Part shown: positions 47,026 to 56,720 of the stretch, in pieces
How positions within the stretch are numbered: the stretch's first letter is position 1
Layout: the number at the start of each line of letters is the position of its first letter
Assembly (NCBI RefSeq): GCF_000264995.1
Contig: NW_006767433.1
Coordinates: 4,384,967-4,448,966 of the forward strand
From: Punctularia strigosozonata HHB-11173 SS5
Taxonomy: Eukaryota; Basidiomycota; Agaricomycetes; Corticiales; Punctulariaceae
DNA: 64,000 nucleotides
Reading direction: 5' to 3'
Position numbers and translations under genes: made by a program
Notes under the pieces: generated by a model
What the model was told of the DNA's origin: nothing
What the model saw: the letters and a program-made list of their open reading frames with translations, nothing else
The model's database searches: none

Positions 47026-47623
47026 TTAGAGGGCAAGGGCAGCCAAACCCAAGGCAGCAAGACCTGCAAGTGCAGGAATGCCGTTGGCAGACGCGCCGCT
47101 GGTGGAGGTCGACCTGCGAATATATATTCAAGATACGCTCGTCTGTCGAGTTCGTTGGTATGCTTACGAGGGACTGCCAGAAGTCAAAGATGCGGTGCTG
47201 CTACCGGATGCCGTGGTCACAGAGCTCGCGGGGGAGGTAGCGGTGGAAGCACCGGAGGAACTGGACGCGGTAGGGGTCGCGGTCAGAGTAACACCGACGG
47301 CGGCGCAGAGGGCCTGAGCGGCAGCTTCGGCGTTCTTGAGGTCATCGCCAGAGCACGAGCTCTCGATGCAGCTGGTCGCGCCGTTGATAAAGTCGCTGTT
47401 GTGGCAGAGGCAGGTGTCGTCCGTCTGGCTGCAGCTGCCCATGGGCGCGGAGGTCAAGCACGGGACCGCGCAGTCTGTGTTGCAGAGAGGTCAGCGCGCT
47501 GTCCGACGCGGTTATGGATGGCAACTCACTCGGAATGCTCTGACGGGCCGCGAAGGAGTGGAGCGTCGTCGCGGAAGCAACGGCAGCAGCAGCGAGGGCG
47601 ACAAGGACGGTGGAGCAGCGCAT
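47026..47623 (-). CDS. CFEM-domain protein with GPI-anchor signal
   Basis: Signal peptide MRCSTVLVALAAAAVASATT. One intron joins SIPN to CAVPCLTSAPMGSCSQTDDT, then CLCHNSDFINGATSCIESSC and ALCAAVGVTL, completing the eight-cysteine CFEM pattern. A Ser/Thr/Ala-rich stalk follows (SSSSGASTATSPASSVTTAS). A last intron leads to SGASANGIPALAGLAALGLA, a small-residue site plus hydrophobic tail typical of GPI anchoring. It is therefore probably held at the plasma membrane or wall. A palindromic TATA-like TTTTATAAAA lies at about 47738-47747. Confidence 0.88.
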
Positions 47624-48253
47624 GTCGAATATATGGATTTAGATACGGCGGCGTAAAGACCGAAGGTGCGAAGGGGCTGCGAACGAAGGCAAAACTCGAG
47701 GAGGAGTTGCGTGGGCGGTTGGACAGCGGGACCGGTCTTTTATAAAACGCGTGCGGGGGAGCTCTAGCCCGTTTGGGGCCTGGGATTTGGGGAGCCGGTC
47801 TTGGCCTGCACTTCTCTGATGCATTCACGTTCGATTCGGTTGTTCCTTTCAGTGGACGTGGGTGGGCCGCGCTCCATATCCAGCACGAACTTCGCCGCCA
47901 CATGTTGCGCTCCCAGCCAACAAAGGGAGCTCCCGCTGAAGTCTGTGCATTGTGCCCAAAGGAGAACTATGGCTTGCGTCTGTTTCCGAGCGTTGGCGGA
48001 CGTAATTGGTTGCCAACGAAGTCGAACAAACGACGCCAAAACCGGCGATCAATGGCCTGATTTGGCCAACAATCCGCGGACAGCAAGTCGAGCTCAGCTT
48101 CCCACGACTGCCAAAAACTTCGGCACACTGCGGCAGGGAAAAACTCCGGCCTTCGTAATTCGAGCCTGGTCTGTACAGTATTAGTCATACCTTCCCAAGC
48201 CCTCTCCCCTCCGTCTACGCTTTCGGGCTCATCGACTCCATCGACCTCAAGCA
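47624..48253. promoter_or_regulatory. Divergent promoter region (CFEM / eL31)
   Basis: About 630 bases between the starts of two divergent genes. TTTTATAAAA at about 47738-47747 reads the same on both strands and lies 115 bases before the CFEM start. No gene seen. Confidence 0.45.
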
Positions 48254-48797
48254 ATGGTACGCAGCGCTGTCCGCCATGGCACCCTTTTGATCTTGTCCTA
48301 ATGATGTTGTAGGCGCCAGCGGCAACAAAAAGCGGTAAGAAGACTGGCGGCAAGACCCGCTCCGCCCTCCAGGACGTCGTTACCCGCGAATACACCATCC
48401 ACCTCCACAAACGCGTTCATGGCCGCTCATTCAAGAAGCGCGCCCCTCATGCCGTGAAGTCCGTCGTCGAGTTCGCGCAGAAGACCATGGGCACTTCCGA
48501 TGTCCGTCTTGACCCCAAGCTCAACCAGGCGCTTTGGGCGCAGGGCATCAAGAGCGTGCCTCACCGGATCCGTGTCAAGCTTGAGCGTCAGTGGAATGGA
48601 ATATGCACGCTTACTACTATCGCTCATTGCGGGATATAGGGAAGCGAAATGACGACGAAGGTGCCAAGGAGAAGCTCTTCACTTACGCAACACACGTTCC
48701 GGTGGTCTCCTACAAGGTCAGCCAGTATGGCCCTGCCCCTGTGCACAATATTGACCCTTGTCTGCAATAGGGTCTCCAAACCGTTGTCGTGGAGTAG
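48254..48797 (+). CDS. 60S ribosomal protein eL31
   Basis: Component of the large ribosomal subunit near the exit tunnel. Exon 1 is only ATG (48254-48256), then an intron ending at 48312. Exons 48313-48586, 48640-48716 and 48771-48797 complete 126 residues: [100 protein letters not shown]. The length and sequence are normal for the family. Confidence 0.97.
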
Positions 48798-49977
48798 ATG
48801 CTGTCCGTGCTCCGGGAAGAGGAGTATCTGTCTTGTTCATGTTCTGTATCATGCCCGCATGCGTATGCACCCAGGCTGCAATCCATCATCCCAGCGCCGA
48901 CCAAAACCGAATCGACTGCAGCAGATGACACCCTTGATTTATACCTCGGAGTAATCGGTACGTGTGACGTACTCAACTCCATGGGTTTGTAGCGTCCCGG
49001 TGTGGTCGTGACCATTACATCGAAACGCTTGCCTTGATCCTGCCGGTCTGAATGTGCCAGATTTCTGCCTCATGATCGAGTCGCAGGCGCCCTACTGTCC
49101 GTCAAATCTACCTCTGGCTTCCATCATAATCCAACTTGCGCGACTACCCGCACATGATGTCGATTGCTGTTAAAGACCAACCCAAACCCAGTATTGCTGT
49201 CATGATTCGCTGTATCTTTCCCTTCCGTTCTTCGCTCTTAGTGTTGATGAAGAGACGCCATCGAATCTGGATTAGATCATCATCAGGGGGGCGGTGTCCC
49301 GGTGCTATAATGGCGCGTATCTCGTTCGCTGCGGCAACTGGATCTTCCTCGGACGAGCATGTGTGATTGCTACAATGCAATCGTGGTTAAGCCACAGCCA
49401 TGGGGTCCTCTCAAAGTCCGCCCGCGAGTCTACACCGTTGCTTCCGAATTGAATGAGGATGCGGTCTAAACGTATACGTAGTAAATGGGGTTCGGCCCCC
49501 TGTCCCCAGCGAATCAAGAACTTCGGGGCAAACGTGCTCTATGAACAAGATCAAACATAGTGAAATAAGGTTATATCCAGTACATGATGAAGGGTCCATC
49601 AATACTGGATGAATATGCTGTCTTTGAATTATCCAAGCAATAGCTTTGCTTTCGGTGGAATTGAAGTCGTTTATGTTCACCAAGTTCCCACGTCGCACCT
49701 TTCAGTCTGTTGCTACCTCAGTGCAGGCAACTCGAATGTCGCATGCAATGGGTCGAGTACACCGGTCCCCAGCGCTACATCCCAACAGGAAATGCATATA
49801 CCATTAAAGTTGGCTCGCTGGCTCCGATGCTCACGGGGATATGGAAGCTTCTTTTCCCTAAACACACAGGCGCTCGTGGTGCTCCAGATCCCGCGTAGGA
49901 CGGACAGCATTGTGTCAGCGAACCAGCAACAATAGCGTTGTTCCAGCACATAGCATAATTCACAGTAACTCCAAGAT
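48798..49977. other. Intergenic stretch, no gene recognised
   Basis: About 1.2 kb upstream of the first P-loop ATPase gene. Frames up to about 130 residues occur on both strands without domain features. I see no leftover copy of the ATPase here. Confidence 0.45.
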
Positions 49978-52900
49978 ATGCGCGACGATGTGGAGGATGA
50001 CATGCTGGATCCCGAGTACTTGCTGCTCGAGAGCTCGACCTCAACTCTGCTTGCCGAAGATGCCAGCGCGGATAATTCAATGAGGATGGCTCCGATCTTC
50101 ACTGGAGATGCGCTCGCTGTGGCAGGAGAGAGGGTCTTCCCTCAGCGAGCGCTGTACGGACGTATTGTCGCGCAGGAAGCGGATGGACTCCCGAAGACCG
50201 TTATCTCTCCCAAGCTTTATATCAACAGTAACGCACCATTTAGTGCGGTTGTATGTGGTGTTCAGGCGAGTCGCAGGTCTGTGGCCTAAGGAGGCGAGGG
50301 CTTTGACATGATGCTGCGTAGGGATCTGGCATAAGCCATACCACATCCGTTTTGTTGGAGAGTTGTTTGATACAGGACCCACGCCTGGGTACGCTTCCAG
50401 CTCCGCTGAGCGGCATTGTGTGAGCACCGCAATAATGTTTTCTTCCTAGCTCTGACGATGTCCGCGAAGCTTCCACTTTGATTACGGAGCGAAAGGAGGG
50501 TCAAAACAGCCATGTGAAGCGGCGTATCTTGCATCGCTGAGCCGCACTAGGGGCGGAAATGCTACGCCTCCCAAAGTCACTGTGCTTGTTCTGTAGGCAT
50601 TTCTACTCGCACACGGGGAGCAATGACGCTCATCCAAGTCCAAGTCCCACTGCTATACGAACCATGAGGGCCGTATATGCGGGTTTAGCTGCTGTTGACG
50701 TCCAACCTCTCCATTTTGCTCCCGAAGACATCAGTGGCGAACGACTTCTTGCCATGATGAGAGTAGATACAGAACAACGTACGTCCGATCACATGTAATT
50801 CTGCGAACTGCCTTGCTGAAACTCATGAACAGGCATGCCACATTATATGGAATGCATCATGTCCATTCTACATGGAATGGATCCTTTCGATTACGACAAG
50901 TTTCGGGACCAGCTAGCGGCACAAAAGTTTGACAGGACACAAGAAACCATGCTCGATTTTCGCTTGAGCCTCCTTGACTCCTGCCTGCAAGGGGGAAATG
51001 CCGAAAACCGGGTTAGCGCTCAGTTCAAGGCTGGGCAACTCACGATCATCGAGTATGTTTTCTTTGTTCATATCATGATTTCACACTGACCTGCCTAAAG
51101 CCTCTCTTCTCCTTTCATGGATGCATCGTCTGCTTGTGGCTTCTTCGATACCATCCTTGGCTTGTTCATAGAAGCGGACATAGCTGCGGCTGGGAAGCTG
51201 ATCGGTGCGATCATATACTTAGAGTGTAAAACCCTGCCGTTCATTCATGTTATCTAGTTCTTAACAAGGCGCACAAGGTAACGCACCCTCTTGTCAGCAA
51301 GCTCGCCGCGCCCCAATGGACTCATAGCTTTTAGCGCCCTGTAGTACCTCACCGAGAATGGCTCCTCCGCACGTCTCACTGACTCGTTGCTCCTGGTCGT
51401 TCGAGAACAGCGGCACCATGCCACTCGCGTCGTAATATCCACTCAAGAACCCACCGTCGTACCTTCCATGTTCTTGGACCTCTGCTCTTTCGTCATTGTC
51501 CATCGATTCTCAAGTCCGGTATGGATGAAACACCTCGTTAATCACTTACCTGCTGCAAATAAACTTAGCGATGAACGATTTTCCAAAGTACTTCATTTTC
51601 TTCTGCACGCTTTATATGAGTGCTCACGACCTGGTTAGGTCGTCTCCCTCAGAACCGGCGAAGCGATGATCTTCGCACCCTCGGGGCTGGGAGCCACTGG
51701 CAGGGGCGAATCACGCATGGCGACTGTGCGGACAGGAATCAACATGGGCACCCTGCAGCCGCTTGGACAAGGATATCTTCTGGTCCGTTCGCGTTTGCGC
51801 GTTACGCGGGACGGCGGACACTCTTTGCTTGCTATAGCGGACCCAGTCTCTATAAGTGGAATCAGGCGGATGTCAGGAATCGAACATCCACTCGCACCAC
51901 TCGCACCACGGGAGGAACCGCCACTGGCTCCCGAGCAAGGCGTAGTCACTCTAGTGCGGCAGGAAGACAGGAATTCACCAATCCATATTGCTGGATCGAG
52001 CTCCCTCAGTATTTCCAAGACAAGTAAGGTTACGAGGGAGTTGTCGACGGCTGCATCGCCTGCAGGAGATGAGGTCTCAATGGGCCCGGCTCATGGCAAA
52101 GGTCCTTCAGTTTCTCTACCAAGCCATTGTGGTACATCTACTGTATCCGACGACAGGGATCGTGAACGAACGAAAGAAGATGCCATTTCCGACGAAGTCC
52201 CTTGCACCGTACCAGATTTTTCTGCGGATTCTCATGCCAACGTTGATCCAACACCCTTCAGGCCTGAACATCAAGCAACAGATTTCCCACTGCCTACATA
52301 CGCAGAAGTGACAGGCCGTCCCGCCGCCATTGTCGAGGAAATCACCGAGTCACCATCTCCTTGCACTATTGATCCACATCGACAAAGCATAGGAGACGCC
52401 GAGCCCAGGCGCGATACCACTCTGAGTGGCGTCGCAATCGATAGTCCATCGACGGTGCCCGACAGCGGCTATGATGGCAGTTCACAACGCCGGATAGGCC
52501 AATCTGCTGTGGTGTGTTCTGCGCATAGTCACCCTTCAGATGAGCCTCGTGGTGGGCCCCCAATCACGACTGTAGGCGCGTCAAGCTCTCCAGGTGATAC
52601 TGATCCATTGGCGGTATCGAACAGTGTAACTTCCACGGGTCAGCTCTATCAAACCCTCTCGGGTGCACCTTCCACTTCCCAGCCTGCGCCATCGTCGATA
52701 AACCCATTGGCGGCGGCTGCGGAACAATCTCAGGAGGGCCCGGTATCGTTCGACGGGAACCCACAGCTGCGATTCCAGGATCTCCTCAGATTCCTCGTCG
52801 ACAATCGAGCGAAGGGTGCTGCCCGTGTTTCGCTGTCTGCGGTGGTCGTGTTTCTGGACGGCCTAAAGGTCTGTCCGTATGTTGGCCAAAGGCTCACGGC

Positions 52901-54239
52901 ATACCTCGAAGAAGCCGTGGCCCTCAAATATGTTCATCGTCTTGATGGTGAAGATGGTATCTGGCTTCGGCCTACCGACTTCGCTCCCATCATCAGCGTC
53001 CTGGATTTTCACCGGCACAACGGATATGCAAAAACGAAAGCGGAGCAGGTTTTGTATGCAGTCCGCAAATACTTCCCTTCTGTTCTGAGGAATCAAACCT
53101 GGAAAGCATACGTGGCTGAGGCTGCAGATGCTGGAGCTGTCGTCGTGGACCAGGACTGGGTGATGTTACCACAAGGCACGCTAGCCATAGAACACAAGCA
53201 GTTGCCAACCGTGGCCCCTCTCCCTGGGAGGTTTGTCTCTGCACAATCTGTACCTCAACGATCAGACCCACCGGCGAGCGAACTCGAGCATATGCCGACC
53301 GCGGTCACTGTTCCTGACAAATTCGTTGCCGTAAACCCCGTATATAAAAAATCAGAACCACCAGCGATATCGATCAAACGCGATCAAGCACCAAGCGCGG
53401 ACCCTCTCCCTGGAAGATTCGTCCCCGCACAGTCTGCGCCTCAGCCATCACATATACCTGTCAACGAATCACTGCTCGGGAACACGGCAGAAACTCCCAA
53501 CACTACCGCTTCTGTGACGCCTATTAGGGGCACAGAAACCACCGGTATGTTTCCTTTCCTGTGAAACGAATCTACAGTTTTAGCTCACAATCATTCATGA
53601 TGAGCAGCTGCGCCCGTTCGACTTTGTTCCTCTCTATCTTGCTATAGCGAGAATCTGGTCTCGAAATCTGGAATCCCCGAGTCCTTCCAGTTTTTGGTGG
53701 AAACATTGCGGAAGTATACATCGGAAGGACAGCAGGGCGTCTCACTGAGTCATCTCGGCATCCTCTTCATCACGTCAGGTAAAAACCCTCATATCGGGCG
53801 TACCCTCGACTCCTATCTCGGCGAGGCGGAGAGTCTGGGCTTGATCGTTCGTGAAACCTCGGATTCGAGATCATGGGTCAGGCTGAAACCTCATATCCAT
53901 GACCACCGCCACTCGAAAGGTGCAAACCAGGAGCTACCGGATTCTAACGGTGCAGCTAGCCGCTCCGAACCGCATCCTTCCGCCGTGTTTCAACCAGGCG
54001 ACGCCAAGGGTGATTACGAGGAATACAAGGAATTCGGGCCTCTTATAGTGATCCTCAAGCAGATGAAGAGTAAAGGCAACTTACGGCCATACAACAGTAC
54101 TGTGGCGGAGGAGATGCACAAGCAGTTCCCCGCGTTCATGGCCAAACAGAAGAGAGCTTTCAGGGAGTGTTGCGTCAAGGCGGAGGCCGCACACCTGATA
54201 AGAAGGGAAGGTGATTGTATCATGCTCATCGCGCCATAG
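49978..54239 (+). CDS. HerA-like P-loop protein, paralogue A (degenerate ATPase with C-terminal repeats)
   Basis: Ten exons: 49978-50265, 50322-50419, 50470-50592, 50639-50778, 50833-51052, 51101-51204, 51259-51278, 51345-51587, 51639-53544, 53608-54239. They give 1257 residues with phases that all agree. The core matches paralogue B block by block (PFSAVVCGVQ, SVLLESCLIQDPRLGTLPAP, SPFMDASSACGFFDTILGLF, RVVISTQEPTVVPS). However Walker A reads GSGIS (residues 97-101, Lys lost) and Walker B reads VLNKAHK (Asp and Glu lost). The first intron needs a GC donor. After a conserved LVRSRLRVTRDGGHSLLAI segment comes a long disordered region, then four modules of about 65-70 residues (about 52767-52976, 52980-53175, 53683-53885, 54031-54230). 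Probably a pseudo-ATPase; function unknown. Confidence 0.82.
53199..53470 (+). repeat. Three coding repeats of about 90 bases in paralogue A
   Basis: Three units of about 30 residues share PLPGRFVSAQSVPQ-like cores (PLPGRFVSAQS, VPDKFVAVNP, PLPGRFVPAQS). They fill the linker between repeat modules 2 and 3. Units 1 and 3 are the most alike. Confidence 0.75.
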
Positions 54240-54939
54240 CTCTATGTGGATATGTAACTGTTCTGATTGCCCCCTAGGAGTGTGTTGTATCCAATAGAGT
54301 ATTGATCCCATGAGTAGCACGTTATGCAGCTAGACAGGTTATGACACATAACACGTCGCAGACCGTCGTAGGCGAAGTCGGCGCATTGAGCCAGGCTACG
54401 AAGATCACATTTGCGAAGCGAGCCTGCGACATCGTCTCGAAATACCAGTACTTTTGCTACATACAACCCAGGCTGACAGTCGTAATGCTGAGGCTCTGGT
54501 TGTAGGAGAGCGCAGGTCACTGAGTGCAGTTCCTACTTCTCACGGTCCATCGAGCGCGCACGTGGTGCTGTGCAGTTTCTCAAGCCACCCCCCTTCTCCT
54601 CATTCAGATTGGATAGACAACACTCCTGGCACGTTTCGGTAACGGCCTCAGCAGATCCAAGGTATTAACGGTTTGCTCAGAAGTGGAGGATACACTTACC
54701 AATCTCTACCGCAGGCTCTTCAACTAGTGAGTAAACTCTCTTTGGATGTACTCAAGGCGGCCGTACGCGGGCCGCCAGAGACGAGTTTCGGAGGTTGGAA
54801 GGGTCACCGCAAGGCAGTTTCTGGACGCGCTGGGTACTTGAGGAGTATGAGGAGGATTTTGGACGCCCCCTGAATTCCCGACCTGCTCAAGAAGACTAGT
54901 ACTGAACCCTTGCTCGTCTTGTCTCCATCAGATTTCGCC
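54240..54939. other. Intergenic stretch
   Basis: Between ATPase paralogue A and eL34. No gene recognised; should include the eL34 promoter. Confidence 0.45.
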
Positions 54940-55457
54940 ATGGCCCAACGCGTCACTCTCCGCAAGCGCAACCCGTACAATACCACCTCCAACAAAAGGC
55001 GCATTGTGAAGACCCCGGGCGGCAGGCTCGTTTACCACCACATCAAGAAGCTCGCTACCGCGCCCAAGTGCGGCGACTGCGGCATTGCTCTGCCCGGAGT
55101 GCGTTCATCCCATTTTGATCACAAGCTGTGATCGCGACTGACGACTACGTTGTACTAGATTCCCGCCCTCAGGCCCAGGCAATACGCCACCATTTCCAAG
55201 CGCCAGAAGAGCGTCAACCGAGCATACGGTGGATCACGGTGCGGTAGCTGCGTGAAGTCGCGGTTCGTGAACTTGTTCTTGTCGTAGCATGACTTAGCGC
55301 TGACCCTCGGACGTCCTTCTTCTTATCTCTCCTGTGATATCGCTCCTGCCATGCTTTGCAAATTTGCTCTTCCAGGATTCTCCGCGCTTTCCTCATCGAG
55401 GAGGCGAAAATTGTCAAGAAGGTGATCAAGTCGCAGCAGAACCCCGGACGCAAGTAA
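54940..55457 (+). CDS. 60S ribosomal protein eL34
   Basis: Large-subunit ribosomal protein. Start MAQRVTLRKRNPYNTTSNKR, then IVKTPGGRLVYHHIKKLATA and PKCGDCGIALPG. An intron beginning GTGCGT (about 55100) leads to IPALRPRQYATISKRQKSVN and RAYGGSRCGSCVKSR. A second intron near 55260-55376 leads to ILRAFLIEEAKIVKKVIKSQ, QNPGRK and stop. The paired C-x2-C motifs of the family are intact. It lies on the same strand between the two ATPase paralogues. Confidence 0.95.
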
Positions 55458-56720
55458 ACGTTGGACTTGCTGGGTCGATTCTGGAGAGACGGAGGCATTG
55501 TCGCTGCCAACTTCCATATATGTCGCTATGACACGCTTTCACGCACACCTCATACATGCAATCTTACTCGTCACAGGCCTGTATGCTATCCAGGACACGG
55601 TGTTGGCCACTCGTGAATGTCGCGGTAATCCAGGAAGAAACTGCACGTTTCTGGGAGTTCGTATTATCCTGAGTATACAATGTGAGGCTCATCGTGTAGA
55701 ACGTGTATACAAGTATCTCGCTCAGCGTCAGAACCGCCGATGCCTTCGGCCATATTTTTGCCACTTGAGCTGTCTTCTGCTATTGATCTGCAATCCGGAA
55801 TCTTGGTACAATATTGCCCGGAAATCCAACAAGCAACGCGCGTTCACCGAATCACCAGGCAAGATGATGTGTAGGAATTGTCCTTGGATGCTTGATTGTA
55901 TCTTAGCTATCGCTGCAGAAGGCCGCAGGGGCGGTTGAGTGGAGCGCGTACTGGTGATGTCGATGGGTTGTGGCTCTACGTCCACTATGCAGCATCACGT
56001 TCTGGTTCACCCTCAAGTTCTGACCGGCGTGCATACCGTGCGCACTGCACCGCGCGGAGCTACACTAAGTATGCCTCATTAGAGTGTATCTGCAGCACGG
56101 CGAAGTGGGGTGGAACTTTTACCATGCACTGGCGGGGCTCCCCGCGGACATCTTTGACCACTGCGGAGAACTTTTACCACCTGCAGATACACTCTATTAC
56201 CGTGCGTACATCTTCGCGACGGGATTCAGATGTAGTCTGATGTAGTACCGTCTCGGCCAGGTCTGTGGATATCTTCTATGGGGGGCACGTTGCCGTATGT
56301 TTCCACCGTCCCGCCCTTGCTTGCATAGCCTGTCGAGGAGCTGCACGACTTGTGGGGTTCTTCCGGCGAGGAGATCCTCAAACAGTACTTCCACCCATGC
56401 ACCGTGCAACGCGCAGACGCGTGTAGGAAAATACGACGATCTTTGCGCACCACGAGGCAGGGTCTGCGGGCTACTTCAGCCCAACGTGCCCGAGATAGAA
56501 GAGCTAAGTAAAGGGCAGGACCGCTCACTTTTGTGCAGGGCAGGAAACGCGCAGCCTCGTGGTGGGACTGCATTCTGCGAATGCTGTCACCGGCTCAAAG
56601 TTCTCATGCCTCGTGTCTGGCGCGCAACGGCAGCGCGACGAGATATTGTTCTGCGCAATCCCGCCCCGTCTTATATCAGGTAGGATCATTTGGACCTGCC
56701 TCAACTGAACCCACCACAAC
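55458..56720. other. Intergenic stretch, no gene recognised
   Basis: About 1.26 kb before ATPase paralogue B. A frame at 55498-55938 has a hydrophobic start but no domain or clear exon structure; not called. It contains the inverted repeat listed separately. Confidence 0.45.
56080..56196. repeat. Inverted repeat, 16-base arms
   Basis: TAGAGTGTATCTGCAG at 56080-56095 and its exact complement CTGCAGATACACTCTA at 56181-56196 flank 85 bases. The spacer holds two copies of GAACTTTTACCA. It could be the remains of a small non-autonomous DNA element or a stem-forming site; no target duplication was confirmed. Confidence 0.6.

Noticed and set aside
49978-54239. ATPase paralogue A as a pseudogene
   Set aside because: Although both Walker motifs are lost, all ten exons keep phase, the intron positions match B, and no stop interrupts 1257 codons.
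55498-55938. Possible small secreted protein upstream of ATPase B
   Set aside because: It has a hydrophobic start, but no conserved cysteine pattern or exon structure supports it.
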